DNA of 64,000 nucleotides from positions 4,767,742 to 4,831,741 of the forward strand of contig OZ025877.1 of the NCBI GenBank assembly GCA_964019415.1, read 5' to 3'. The notes below the pieces were generated by a model. It did no database searches and was not told where the DNA came from. It was given only the letters and a program-made list of their open reading frames with translations. Shown here in pieces: positions 43,201-54,378 of this stretch (position 1 is its first letter; the number at the start of each line of letters is the position of its first letter). Both the position numbers and the translations under genes were made by a program. This stretch comes from Ianthella basta (Eukaryota > Porifera > Demospongiae > Verongiida > Ianthellidae).

Positions 43201-46200
43201 TTCTTCCACGTTCTTCCCCTGCTGTATGAATATAATTTGTGGATAACCTCAAATCATATTCATAACATACTTTCTATGAATATTTAGGTAGGATAATTAG
43301 GTGCATCTGCCACCTTAACCCATTAAGCCCCAATTTCGAACTTCGCGCTCATGTACTGTGAGCCCGACTTTAAAATGGCGGCTACATACAAGCACCTTAC
43401 TTTTGCTTTTTGGTGGCTTTCCTGGCTTTCTTCGTGCATAATGTTGACACTGGGTGTTGCATTCCATGGTGCTGTTTCTCAGGAAGACTATGGGATGTTC
43501 ATGGCCCATCTCTAGATTCTTCGCAAACGTGTACAGCCGAAGAAGACAAGAACAATAAGCGAACACTTGTATTTTACTTGCTGGCACTTCTATGGCCCAG
43601 AAAAGGACCTAGGAGCTGCTCTAGCTGCTGGACTATTTGTTCAACAGCCGACTACATTCGTTCTTGTCGCGACGTGGTACATGGTAGCTTTCAGGTCATG
43701 CACCAAGATGGTGCGTAACTTTGCAAAACGTTCAGTGCTTGACTGCGCGGCACGAGAATGACCAGAAGAGACGGCGAGAGTCCAAAATGATGGCCAAATG
43801 ACTACTAGGCATGCTGTGAAACGTTTGTACCATGGGCCTTAAGCGCATACTAAGATTTGACACAAATTTGCGCCTATGGGCCCTAATTAGTTCCATGTTG
43901 CCCCTTGTAATAGTATTCATTGCGACCATGAATATACTTATAAATGTAATGAATACCATTATCAGCATTCACAGCACATGCCATTCTTGTGACCTCACAT
44001 TCCCACCTATTTACTGGGTCTTGGCAGCAATTTCTGGATTAGTGCCTCAGTTCCGAAGTTCACTAGAATCATGACTACGAGGAAAGCAGAGTATGGCAGA
44101 GCAGATAGGGCAACATACAAGAGGATGAATAGAAAGGAGATTACTAGGAAGGCTGCACAAAACAGGTGGAAATGCACTGATCAATCTAAATCCTTAAGTG
44201 ATGTAACCAACACACCTCTCATCACAGCAGCACCCCATGACTGCACAATTAGGGTCAAGGATTATGTATATAGATAATTTAGGTGTGACTTTGTAAGAAA
44301 TTTTAAGCCACAGTGCACAGTGGTGGCATATGTATTCTGGAAGGCAAAATAATTCATGCTGGGATAGTGACAGTGCTGTCTGTGAAGTGCATTAAATGTG
44401 AAAGCAAATTTCGCATTGAGTCATCAAAGCGCATCAGGACAGCTGATGGGCATCAGAGGTGGGTGGTCAATGTTGCTGCTGTGTCATCACTGACATGCAC
44501 AATGGCGCCAATGAATGTCCCTGGGATGCCAAAGCGTCTGTATGCAACAACAGAAAGGTTTGTGAGTGACAGTGTAAAGCAGTTACTCACCGAGAAACTA
44601 ATCACCGCCAGTATAGAAGAACGGGACGTAGCCTTTGAGAGAGGTGATTTCCACCAAGGTGTGCCTGCTGTCACTGTTTCGTAGTGGATGGTGGGTGGTC
44701 CAAGCACTGCCACAAACACAGCTACGATGTCAAAAGTGGTGATGCTGTCATATTTGGCCAATGCACTAAGAAATTATTTATTGGTGTTCGCAATAAGTAG
44801 TGTTTTGTTCGTTCTGTTGCTACGCTGTGCTACCAAAACTGGTCTGGCTCGTCGGCAGCTATGGAGAGCGATATTGTGCTTGAGGGTTTTCGACTCTCCG
44901 AACAAACTCACAGCATTTGCTACATGCCTGTAATCGGTGACGGCAGCAGCTTTGCCACGACTTCAGAAATGGACCAAATCATGTGTTTGGCGACCATTGT
45001 GAATGCAACCCTGCATTTTGTAAGTTTCGATCGAATGACGGACGTTGTAGTGATGTTACTGGTAGCGGTGATGGCAGTAGCGATAGTGACAGCTATAGTG
45101 AAGACAGACAGGAAGAACAGACTCTGAAAGCACAATTTCAGAACATAATACATTCAGAACTTGACGATATACCAACGGCAACTGTCAAACACGATATACA
45201 TATTGGACAAACAACATTACATAGTTTACCTACTGGACTGTTGGAGAAAGTGAAAGCATGTGGCGATCGACTGGTGATGCTCAGTGCCCAACTTATCACC
45301 AAATGAGACCAGCAATCTTGCCGAATGCTACATGTCAGTCCGTACCATATTCAATGGTGGCAAGCACTACAACAGGGTGCAGTCAGGATCTTTTGAGGGG
45401 AGATGCTACGCAGCAGGAATGCGGGTACAAGCTGGTCCTACATGGCAACTGGAGACAATAGAACACATTCTTGGTGACACACCTGGCAAAGTGAGTCTTC
45501 ACATGACCATACACACAAATCCAACAGTGTGTAATTGTCCATCTATAACAGGTCTTTCAGACTGCTGTGATGAAGAGGGCATTCAAGTTAAACAAGGACA
45601 GGACCGTAAGACTACTGAAGAATACAAGCTACAATGTCAAGCTTTTTCAAAGTATGTGTCTTCCACAACTGTGCAACATCACTATGGACCAAATAGCCAA
45701 CAGCCAGACATTTCACCTGAGGAGCTTGATCATCTGTGCTACAAGAGGGAGGTATTAGTGACTGGTGAGGAAACCAAGGCCATTGAGAGGGCTATCCAAC
45801 AGCAATCAGATTCACCAGACTGGTACCGACACCGCCGTCTAAGACTTACTGCATCAAACTTTGGGAGGACTGCGTGCAGACAAGATAGTACTCCGGTTGC
45901 CAACCGCATCAAAATCTCTACTTTACACCAAGCCAGCTAATTCACCCAGTCTTTGGTGGGGGAGGACACACAAACAAGATGCATGGAGAGCTTATTTGCA
46001 AGAGATGACAACCCAGGGTCACATTGGAGTTAAAACCATTCCATCCAGCCTGGTCATTGACACCAGTGACCCTTGCTTGGCATGCAGCCCTGATGACTTT
46101 GTTGTGCTCCCCACTGAAGAGCAGAGCCTGCTACAATACAAGTGCCCCTACAAGGCTGCGAAGGAGAAACTCACCCCAGAACAAGCTGCTGCCAAATATA

Positions 46201-49200
46201 AAGATTTGTGTTTTATCCTGAATAGCAGTGGGCAGCTAGAGCTAAAGCAGAAACTTGCTTATTTTTATCAGGTACAAGATTCCCTGGCAGTTACAGGGAA
46301 AGAGTGGTGCCATATTGTGCTCTGGACACCAAAGGCTTACACCTACAACAATCCAAGCAGATCCCTGCTTCTGAAAACCTGTTCACGGCCGAATCATCAA
46401 ATCCTTCCAGAGCTTGCCCTGCCCTGTTATAGCATTGGTCAGCTGGTCCGCAAGCCATTTCTGTAGTACGCTCTGCACTTTATCACCCGTTATGTAATCA
46501 AGGCCACGTGACCAACGCATGGTAACTACATTTTTGTTGCTTTTTTTTTCATTTTTGACGTTTGTTGCTGCGGAGCTTAATGCCATTGGCTTCAATTTTG
46601 CACAAATGCCCTTGACATGCATGTGCCCCGGTCCATGCATGGGTTTTGAGACATGTCATTCCAATATGGCGGGAGGTTGCGGTTTGTGATATTTACACCT
46701 CGCCTTGACCACTTTCGGCGCTCGTTCATAGCGGTGCAACATTAGAACAACTAACGGATGCTCAGCCCGATGTACCAGGAACAGAACTCGCTAGTGACAG
46801 AAGACAAAGGTTAGTAGTCGCTTTACTATTATATGAGATGTCCAAAATAGGTCCCGAATATACGTGCGCAGTAGTGCATTCTACTTTCCTTAATAACCTT
46901 GACGCTTGGATATATTGTAGAAGTGTAGATACAACAGTTAAACGGATAGCCAAGAATTGCACAGGCACTCCCTGCTGCTGAAAAAGAGTGCTAAAGCTTG
47001 CTGCATATATATGCAAATTGGATGACCCCGCCACCTTAAACCGGCACTGAAAGTTTTCCCCGGCGAATGTTCTAGAGGTTCGCAAGTGTTAGCCATTTTA
47101 CGACATATAATATTATACTGTTCGTTGTGTCCATGCACAGTGCAGGTGCAATGATATGCATGATAGTGTAACCACAATGTTTATGAGATGCAATAAGTAT
47201 TTTGAGATTAAAAAAAACTTGTGGGTCGCAAACAGCAAACTAGCAAACAGAGAGCGCCGAGCATGCGGCCATTTTACAATGTCCGTCAGTGATAATTGGA
47301 ACTGTATCTCGCAGAAGAGACGTTCCTTAGGCTTTTCATTAGTGTCACTCTATTAACATATTTATGACCACATTTCGTCCGATTCAAAGGTGGTGAAATG
47401 CTATTAGAGACGATTCAAAGCTTTGTAAAGAATGACATTTGTGCCACCATTTGCAATGACAGAAATATGTACTAGTTATAACATGGCCGTGAGGGCGCTG
47501 GCTGATTTATCACACGAGGGCGCAAAGCGCCCGAGTGCGATAAATCAGCTAAGAACCCGAGTGGCCATGTTATAGCTGACTTGTTACAATTCAAACAGCA
47601 GCGAATAGCGTTTGAATTCGTTCGCTGTCAAATGAATTTACCGAACGAACCTGACTGTAGTTACTATAGAAACCAGAGAACATGCTCTTCTCAGAGCACA
47701 AGGCGAAAGGCGAGAAGCGTCACAAGAAGGCCTCTTGTACTGAATAAAGCGTTGGCGTCTGCTGCAGGAGTATGTCTTTCGCCTTGCATCTGCTAGGTCA
47801 ACACCACCCATGTAAGCAGTGTAGTCCTTCACAGACATGAGGGCATGACACTGCTGTTCTGCTGCTGTCTTTGTTCCTACGATTTACTGTGGTTGTTGCT
47901 GATGGAGATGACATAGTGTTGATTAGTGACACTACTTTGTTGTCTTCAGGCATTCCACCTGACCATTCATCACAATGGCGGATTTGTGTTCCCCTCGTTT
48001 GAGCGTCTTATTGAGTCGTTGTGCATCAAGCTCATCTTTGGGCCAGTGCCTTCAGTTGGTGCGAGCTGTTGCACAGCAGTACATGTTTCTGGATGCAATC
48101 CGCACACTTGAAAAGAAGTTGTCAAAGTAGAGGATGTATGCTTTGTCCAGAAAGGGGTCTGCAAGGCTGAGTATCACAGTTTCCCCCAGGCCATACTCTG
48201 TCGTTTCACCTGCCCCTGTGTAGATCTTGAAGAAAAAATGTAACCAGTCCTTGCATCGCAAATGCACCAAACTTTGTAGCCTCGTTTTGTGGGCTTATTG
48301 GGCATGTACTGTTTCATTGTGGAACATCCTTTGTAACCCACCATTGCCTCATAGATTGAAAGCTCCTGTCCTGGGTCGTTCAGCACCAGACTGTTATCAC
48401 GAATGACGTTGATGAGAGGGCAGAACTTGAGGACTTTGTCAAAGCCAGGCTGCCCTCATGTTGTTTCATTATTGTTTATATGGAGGCACTTCAAAAGAAC
48501 TTTGAACCTCCTGATGGCCATTCCACTGACAATGCCTGGTGCACCTAGCAAAGGATTGCCTGACCAGTAATCCTCCACCTGAGGAAGTTGATGTATTCCC
48601 ATGGCAATGAGGATACCAAGGAACTGCTGGATCTCCTCTTTGGATGTGTCAACCCAATAGTATCCTTCTCCAGAAGGATTCTGCCTTGCGTATCTATTGG
48701 TCTCGTCTGCAATTAGCTGGTACGTCTCCTCCCAGAACACAAGATTGAAGAAGTCCATTGGCAACGCATCACTTGGCAATGTCTTAGTAGGTCCAACTGC
48801 CTGTTCAAATGGCCCTGGATTAAATGGCGTTGCTCTTAGGCTGCTGGTGGGTATGGTGGAATCTGAAGAGCTATTGTTAGCCACTGGTGGCCTTTGTGGC
48901 AGTGATGTTGCAGTAGTCTTTATTTCCTCTGTCATCTCTGGTGTAGGAACAATCAGATCGGTACACTCAGTCTCAGAGGTGGCAACGATTACATCGGTAT
49001 ACATCTCTGGTACAGGAACCGTACAAGTGCAATTGGATCGATCAGTGGGCTCGTGATCAATCATCTCAGGGGTGGCAACGATAGGATGGGAACTTGCCAC
49101 TTCTTGCTCATGACCAGGCTCTGAAATATGTGTATATAGCAAGACCAACTATAAACTTGCATGTTTGAACTTGTATTGCATTTTGAATTTTCTCACCTGT

Positions 49201-50978
49201 GATATGTTCTGCATGATTCTGTGCAATGGTCAGTGGGTCGGCGAGTTCAGAGAAGTCTAACTCATCGTCATCATCTGCTTCAGAATCGAACCATTCGCTA
49301 TCGTCATTCATAAGGACGTTTGCAGCAGCATGCAGGCTCATTCTAGCTTTCTTCAGGTAAGACATGCTGCAGCTGTCTTCGATACTCGATCGTAAAGCAA
49401 GACAAGCACCGAACTTCTCGGGGGGGGAGGGCATGACACACCTCCATCAAATGGCATTCTGCACATCAACTTCAAAGTAAGCTAATTAGATTTCAACAGT
49501 CAGGCTGGTACACCCGACAAAAGCCTGTTGCATATAAGCATATAATCGTCAAATAATACTAGAGAGCTTAGTGTAAGGCTTTATCTTGGACAACAAAGCA
49601 AGAGTCACCTTTTCTAAACTCTCCATGGATACTTTGGCGTAAGGGACAAAAGACGTACGTGGTGGAGCCAGGGTCAACTAAATTCATCACCATTCACTGG
49701 CCTCCTTGGTCACACTTCCCTTGTTGGACAAACGGGGGCTCGCTCTGTCAACGTGTGTCGTTATGGAGTGTTGTGGGGCCCGCACTATCACAACAAATCG
49801 AGTTCAAACGATTATACTGCCCGCTAACTTCCTTAGCCACTACAGTGGCTCATAAACGATAACGGGTATGCAAAGAAATTTAATGCGAACAACAAAGGGT
49901 TAAGAGTTATAGTGTATAAATTGTGGTTCACTAAGAATGAAATAAATTTTGTAACCTTGCGGCTGTAGAAATGAACCACATTGGCTCTGATAGAAAATGC
50001 ATACAGCTAGTTGCACACGAAGATCAGTCATGGATGCTGCAATGACTACGAGCTCTGGTAGAAAGTTGATCAATGCACAAGTGTAAGCAAGGGAGCACTG
50101 CAGGAAGATGACACTATGCTAAAGCATGTAGGCCACGCTTCTTTTGTGATGGATGGACAATTATCTTGTATTCCTAAGATTCAATGTTCCAATCAATCCT
50201 AGAAAAGTTTGACACAGCTGTTCTACTTGTCATTTGTCCTTGTTTTCTATACACGCTAGCCAAGATATTGTCTTTCAGTCACAAGCAGAATGGCATGGCA
50301 ATGATATGAAATAGATACAAAGCTCTCAAATGTTTGCTAAGAGCGTATTCTTGATTTTTGTGTAGACAAGGAATAAAAGACTGAAACTCCCATGTTGAAC
50401 GTTACCAATGATGTTATAACCACAATTATTACCACACTCAACTACTGTGACTATACCTTAGCCTCTCATCTAACATGCACTTGTTTGTTTACTGTACTTT
50501 TATCTTCTTAGTTTCCTTTCAAACATCAAATGTTTGCCATCATACATTTCATTTTGTATTTTGTGAATGCCACAGGTGGCAAAGAATACAGGCATAAACA
50601 ATCCTATTAAAGAGGCCAACCCAGCTCGCTTTGGTGTAAGTTTAATTTTCACATATTAAACCATTGTACAGAAATTGAAGTGGGTATTGCATGTTTACCA
50701 TGACTTCAGCCAGCACAGCTCATTTCCTAATTTGTATGGCAGTGCTATTATTTGCATACCAGGCCATGTACAAGTACCCCAGGGCATTCTATTGTGACCA
50801 TTAAAATCATCAAACAGCTGCATACAGTAGCATCTTACATGTAGACACAATTATATTGATCCATGTGGTGTATAGCTGAATTTTTCTTTCCCTGTAGCGA
50901 AATGGTGACTATCAGTCTGCTGTTGGGATGGCTGACAGGGAAAGAGGTTCGAAGTTTGTTTCTTGGGATATTCTGTAA
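37226..50978 (+). CDS. transmembrane and cytoplasmic-tail exons of a host membrane protein
   Basis: Exons in order: 37226-37297 (IIYIFIPAVIVVIVLVHHYK; acceptor ttcag, donor gtaagt), 37616-37654 and its duplicate 39829-39867 (PKAPADNTIRMEE), 50576-50635 (VAKNTGINNPIKEANPARFG; acceptor cacag, donor gtaag), and 50898-50978 (RNGDYQSAVGMADRERG, then a stop). Every junction is phase 0 and every exon has good splice sites, so this is a real coding chain of a single-pass protein with a tail of about 60 residues, one unit longer if both copies of the 39-nt exon are used. The 5' part is missing here. It may be alternative 3' exons of the 19611 gene (via 36807-36958, or via a GC donor at 25747), or a separate gene. 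A repeat-rich GACAGCAG exon-like block at 52749-52799 could be an alternative end. Confidence 0.6.
37616..37654 (+). other. 39-nt symmetric tail exon, copy 1
   Basis: Acceptor ccctattag, donor gtaagtac, 13 codons, phase 0 at both ends. Identical copy at 39829-39867 with identical splice sites. Confidence 0.7.
38959..39670 (-). pseudogene. YqaJ-like nuclease C-terminal half, duplicated fragment
   Basis: Same content as 41172-41800 (see copy B). RLRLTASNFGRV, then RWGTYHEDEAKQQYL, a frame break near 39350, then IVEINCPH and DYFYQVQRTM. The catalytic Lys of the E-x-K motif is Asn and the usual SPD acid is replaced, so the nuclease site is lost even apart from the frame break. Confidence 0.75.
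39671..41883 (+). repeat. tandem duplication, unit 2 (2,213 bp)
   Basis: Second unit, directly abutting the first. Its right boundary falls inside the TIR element 41801-42839. Confidence 0.95.
39829..39867 (+). other. 39-nt symmetric tail exon, copy 2
   Basis: Duplicate of 37616-37654. Being a multiple of three and phase 0, including both copies keeps the frame and doubles the PKAPADNTIRMEE segment. Confidence 0.7.
41172..43252 (-). pseudogene. YqaJ-like nuclease pseudogene split by an insertion
   Basis: N-terminal half on the minus strand at 43252-42845: HHYGPYSHQNDVSPTELLQL, the same segment found in copies A and C before the nuclease. C-terminal half at 41795-41172: LRLTASNFGRV, WGTYHEDEAKQQYL and, after a frame break near 41565, IVEINCPH. 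Removing 41801-42839 and one tgcca copy rejoins the halves at WHH. The active-site Lys is Asn. It was therefore a single gene before the insertion and is now doubly dead. Confidence 0.75.
41801..42839. mobile_element. 1,039-bp TIR element, 5-bp TSD
   Basis: Ends ccatagatact...accgggataggaaact and its inverse, with tgcca on both sides (41796-41800 and 42840-42844). It interrupts the YqaJ pseudogene exactly between two codons' worth of TSD. Interior frames (42126-42434, 42373-42651) are not recognised. The 5-bp TSD would fit hAT- or Transib-like enzymes, but the ends match neither clearly. Confidence 0.8.
43319..44070. other. spacer between element copies B and C
   Basis: A minus frame 43587-43315 includes SKVLVCSRHF, like the end of a THAP zinc finger, but without its start. 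Otherwise no gene. The left end of copy C is not found here. Confidence 0.35.
44071..46466 (+). pseudogene. Mutator-like transposase/YqaJ nuclease pseudogene (copy C)
   Basis: Plus-strand relative of copy A. N-terminus from 44071, transposase part 44313-44950 (MNVPGMPKRLYATTE; a VDGGW motif out of frame; VIGDG), then an internal deletion that removes the Cys-rich segment and fuses to GPNHVFGDH. Acidic linker, an intron 45491-45560 at the same position as in copy A, HHYGPNSQQPDISPEEL, then the YqaJ domain to 46466 with RLRLTASNFGRT, SPDD and LQYKCPYKAAK. Lesions: frameshifts near 44690, 45305, 45600 and 45930 and a TAG near 44798. The nuclease D and E-x-K are still present. A right terminal motif (ccgccaccttaa) occurs near 47023-47034. 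Confidence 0.72.
46467..47264. other. 3' side of copy C, no gene
   Basis: Non-coding. ccccgccaccttaaa near 47022-47036 is the inverted form of the Mutator/YqaJ left end, so the element probably ends there. Confidence 0.45.
47265..47470 (-). repeat. dispersed repeat, partner 24520-24725
   Basis: Inverted relative to the partner; see that entry. Confidence 0.6.
47476..47577. repeat. fold-back MITE, about 100 bp
   Basis: ttataacatggcc at the left and ggccatgttata at the right, with inner arms gctgatttatc/gataaatcagc and gggcgc/gcgccc. Nearly the whole segment can pair with itself. Confidence 0.75.
47638..49434 (-). pseudogene. piggyBac-like transposase pseudogene
   Basis: Exon 1 49434-49197 (acidic, donor gtgaga), exon 2 from about 49126 (acceptor ttcag). 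N-terminal low-complexity repeats, then FWEETYQLIADETNRYA, LGILIAMGIHQLP, a TGA at 48456-48458, then LSIYEAMVGYKG, RGYKVW, a frameshift near 48240, YFDNFFSS, and MGGVDLADARRKTY near 47800. The first catalytic Asp (usual LSIDE) is Tyr; the second (YFDN) and third (GGVDLAD) are kept. So the enzyme is dead at the active site as well as by stop and frameshift. Confidence 0.85.
49897..49903. mobile_element. candidate piggyBac right end and TTAA site
   Basis: gggTTAA: on the opposite strand the element would begin ccctttgttgttcgc after TTAA, as piggyBac ends usually do (TTAA followed by CCC). The other end was not located. Confidence 0.4.
49904..50575. other. intronic, nothing recognised
   Basis: AT-rich sequence upstream of the tail exon at 50576. 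Confidence 0.4.
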
Positions 50979-51016
50979 TTGGTGGAGTGTAGGTGTAGCG
51001 GACCATTATTTGCAGT

Positions 51017-51192
51017 AGAGTGGAGTCTGTCTAAGACAACCACCATTGGGCCAGTTCTAACTGACCTGAGAGGTGGCTGCTCTACAGAGGTAGATTACAA
51101 TGTGTTAGTGCTATGTGGGGCCAGGGAGGCTGGCTGCTTTAGATAAATGCTGCCTTACACAGTGACCATGCACCTTAGACAGGTTTCACTGT
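51017..51192 (+). repeat. MITE-like repeat, copy 2 (partner 27588-27762)
   Basis: gcagtagagtgga...gacaggtttcactgta; the ends are weakly inverted (gtctgtctaag/cttagacag), which suggests a short TIR element. The LINE fragment begins just after it. Confidence 0.6.
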
Positions 51193-51238
51193 ACATCTGT
51201 TCTTAGTAGCAATTGGATGGCTAGCACACACACTCAAC

Positions 51239-52081
51239 AACCTGTTTAGTGGAAATCTGTGGCACCTTGAATATGCTGATGATATGATACTAGCATCACA
51301 TGACCTGGACACCCTACAAAAGGCCCTAGACCTGCTGGCAGAGGAGGGAAGGAATCTGGGCTTGGTCATTCATCCTGGGAAAACACAAGCAATGGCATGT
51401 GGTAGAGGAGACCCCACTCCATCTAGGTCCCTTCAATGCTCTGGTGTACATGTCAAATGGGTGAAGCGTATGGTGTACCTCGGAGCAGTTCTGACTCCTC
51501 AGAACTCAGCTCGAGATGAGGTTAACAGACGAACTGCAGGTGCAGGACACTTGTACCGACAGCTTAAACGCTTTGTTTTCAACAATCCTGAAATTAGTGC
51601 AGCCACCAAACTTAGGGTGTTTCAAACCATGGTAATGCCTGTTCTCCTTTATTGTATGCACCTGGTGCCCCTGCGTAAGTCAGACCAACGTCGGCTAGAC
51701 TCTTGGTTCCATACCAGAGTAAGATGGATTTTAGGCATCAGGTGGGAAGAGAAAATCACCAATCAAGAGGTCCAGCATTGTGCCACAGCCATACTGGGTC
51801 AGTTTTTGTGCCCTCCATTGGCACAACTTCGCCAGCTAAGGTTGCGTGCTTTTGGCCACTTTGCCCACCATGATGGTATTGCACACAGTGCAATGGTCTA
51901 CATACCAGAAGGCGCCAAAAGACCCCGTGGTAGACCACACATGAGGTGGTGGAGAGATGTCATCCTTAAGGACATTGAAGAGTTGGGATTCCCTAAACCA
52001 TCTGCGGAGGAGGCATTCATGTGGGCCCAGAGTAGAGAAGACTGGAGACTGATCTGTAGTACATTAGCGAGCACTGACTAG
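51239..52081 (+). pseudogene. LINE reverse transcriptase, C-terminal fragment
   Basis: The frame is open from 51239 (NLFSGNLWHLEYADDM) to a stop at 52081. YADD is the metal-binding motif of reverse transcriptase; then the thumb and a C-terminal domain with LRAFGHFAHHD, PRGRPHMRWWRD and EDWRLI. There is no stop in this part, but the endonuclease and most of the reverse transcriptase are missing, so no activity is possible. ATG 51284 is just an internal Met. Clade not assigned. Confidence 0.8.
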
Positions 52082-52143
52082 TATATATATTATGCGTATA
52101 CGTATGTATGTATGACTCAGTGAATTATGATTATGATTATGAT
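51239..52143 (+). mobile_element. 5'-truncated non-LTR retrotransposon (LINE)
   Basis: Only the end of the reverse transcriptase remains, beginning at the YADDM active site and continuing to the C-terminus. It ends in short tandem repeats attatgattatgattatg (52122-52140), a tail type seen in several LINE clades. 5' truncation is typical of LINE insertion. Confidence 0.8.
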
Positions 52144-53652
52144 GTAAAGTTTATATTGGTGCTACTGTATCATGTATGCGTGGCTGCAGTAGAAGTTTGC
52201 AGACATTAAATACTGAATTAATGTTGCTTAACCCACGTCACATGGTATTTGTCTATGACATACTTACCTATTGTATTATAGCAACTGATTGCTTGCAAAA
52301 GAATTAGAAGCACTGTAAAGTGCTACTAAAGCAAATTTTCTTTCATAATGGAGTACTATAAGCCTATCTTATTCAAAATGCCTATACCCAGGTTATAGCG
52401 GGGTTGCCATCACCCGTCTTGCGGTTCACAGAGAATTATCCGTCCATTTCAGCTTTTCCCTTCACAGACGACAGCCATTTTCTAATTATCATTTCCGTTG
52501 ACTTCCAGTTTTTACCAGACTTGATTGGCTGTCATCCCACGGTCGAATTTATACATTATCATCATGCATACCAGCTATTATTGTTAACCACTATAAGACT
52601 AGCTGTAACAGTATCATAACTGCTGAGGGCATCAGGGAACGGGTTAGTCAGGTGCTGTAGAAGAGAAGGTCGCAATAGGCGGGCTTCTCTGCTGCATGGT
52701 AGTATATATAACAGTATTAATGTACTACATGTGGCCTATTCATTGTAGGACAACGGGACAGCAGAACAGCAGAACAGCAGGACAGCAGGACAAACATCCC
52801 TTTTAGTAAGTTAGGTGATCATGCATGGTATGTTCATAAGTGTGATGTTGGAGTTAAATCATAATCGAATTAATGCGATTCCCATGTATGTACAAACATA
52901 CATATCAAAATGCAACCAGTGTAATGGATAGCTCAATCACTCTGCTTGAATACAGTGAATGTAATAATGCAGTAATGCAGAAATGTGATATTGATAAACT
53001 ATGCGAAGTGGGTCTTTGTCTCATATCCAATCACATATATAATATTATCACTGTGTCTCCTCCTGTCACTACAACCCAGATAACAATTGACACAGTGGCA
53101 CTAGCCACTACTCACTCTGGATACAGATGACTATAACTATAATAGTACACTTTTGTAGGGCTTTTACTGTAATTGCTTTGAGATTGATTGCTGTTAGTCA
53201 TTATAAAATTACTTCATTGTGTCACACAGATTAGTGAGAACAGTTTCTGCATGAATGTAGTATACAGATGTCACTTCAGTACAGCATGCAATGCTGTGCC
53301 ACTCCCTGCCTAGTATATGCATCCCTTGTAAGAGTCGTAGTGTTCATGCCACACACTGAAGTTGACGTCTCTCAAGCAGCTGCATGTGTATTTGTCTGAA
53401 ACAACACCAGGTCCTATACGCATGCATGGGTGCAAGAGTGACACGTGAACTGTACTACTCTGACTGTACTTACCAACAGTTTATATGCATGTACAGTAGG
53501 TTTGCAGGCCTAGGCCTAGGGGGCAGCACACATTTGGACTTGAACTGTTTCTGCTTCCTATCTATCCGTGTATACAATTTTGTTCAGCCATGCACTTCCT
53601 TCTATTGCACAATACTATAAATTATACACAACTGATAATCCATAATTATGTA
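52144..53652. other. intergenic, with a short repeat and one exon-like block
   Basis: 52749-52799: gacaacgggacagcag repeated as cagaacagcagaacagcagg, bounded by an acceptor-like cattgtag; may be an alternative tail exon. 52480-52560 resembles 24180-24270 (acagccatttt...ttgacttcc.gtt). Otherwise no gene. Confidence 0.4.
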
Positions 53653-53916
53653 CTAGAAATAATTAAATAACAATTTTCTGCAAAAATTGTAAGGATGTAG
53701 GGATGACATAAAAAGGACAGAAGCAAGTAAAGGCTGTTACACAGTGGAGCATTAACCATGGTCCCTACATACAAGAATGTAGTCGCATTGTATAGTCCTA
53801 CACCCTTGAATGTAAGGACGATGGTTAATGCTCCACTGTGTAACAGCCTTTGCTTGTTTCTGTCCGCATGCCATTCCTACATCTTTACAATTTTGTAATT
53901 TTTTTATTATTTCTAG
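53653..53916. repeat. fold-back element, about 264 bp
   Basis: ctagaaataat at the left and attatttctag at the right, then long arms: aattgtaaggatgtaggga / tacatctttacaatt, and aggctgttacacagtggagc and its inverse. Arms of about 100 bp with a short loop near 53780. Non-coding. Confidence 0.8.
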
Positions 53917-54171
53917 TTTCTGCACCTTTTATGGAGCATGAGCTAAGATGCATGATATGGTTGGCTATTTTAACTTCCTTTTGGAGCTCCTGATAGAATT
54001 TGCTGCAATTTGCATTTGAGAAATTGCATTGACATTGTAAAGAATTCATTCCACAAGCCAAATGCCATGCTAAATCGTAGAGCAAGGCGAAGAATTTCAC
54101 AGTGGAGCAAAACAATGGAAGAACGAGCCTCCAGAAGCTGTACGCAGCTGCTCGCAGTGGCACCACACACC

Positions 54172-54278
54172 TAGTCTCATCCCAAGCCCACTTCCGGCCG
54201 CCATTTTGCAATGGCCCGAAAAGGTGCTTTTTGGGCCATTGCAAAATGGCGGCTGGAAGTGGGCTGGGAACAAGACTA
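54172..54278. mobile_element. 107-bp TAGTCTC-group MITE, 10-bp TSD
   Basis: tagtctcatcccaagcccac to aagtgggctgggaacaagacta, almost wholly two inverted TIRs. TSD accacacacc at 54162-54171 and 54279-54288. The minimal form of the group. Confidence 0.85.
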
Positions 54279-54378
54279 ACCACACACCGGTTTAACATTT
54301 CATTAGGTTTCATTAGTCTCGTCCCCAGCCCACTTCCGGCCGCCATTTGCAATGGCCCGAAAAGGTGGTCTGGCGACT

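Larger units (their letters stand above)
40613..43318 (-). mobile_element. Mutator/YqaJ-type element, internally deleted (copy B)
   Basis: Left end ttaagggggcgggtgcacct; right end inverted ttaaggtggcagatgcacct. Holds only the YqaJ-side gene; the Mutator-like transposase half is gone. Split by the TIR element 41801-42839. The left part is tandemly duplicated (unit 1 has a second left end at 38400). No clear TSD. Confidence 0.6.

Noticed and set aside
52749..52799. CAG-rich block as a definite last exon
   Set aside because: Acceptor-like site present, but the chain already ends at a stop at 50976-50978; listed only as an alternative.
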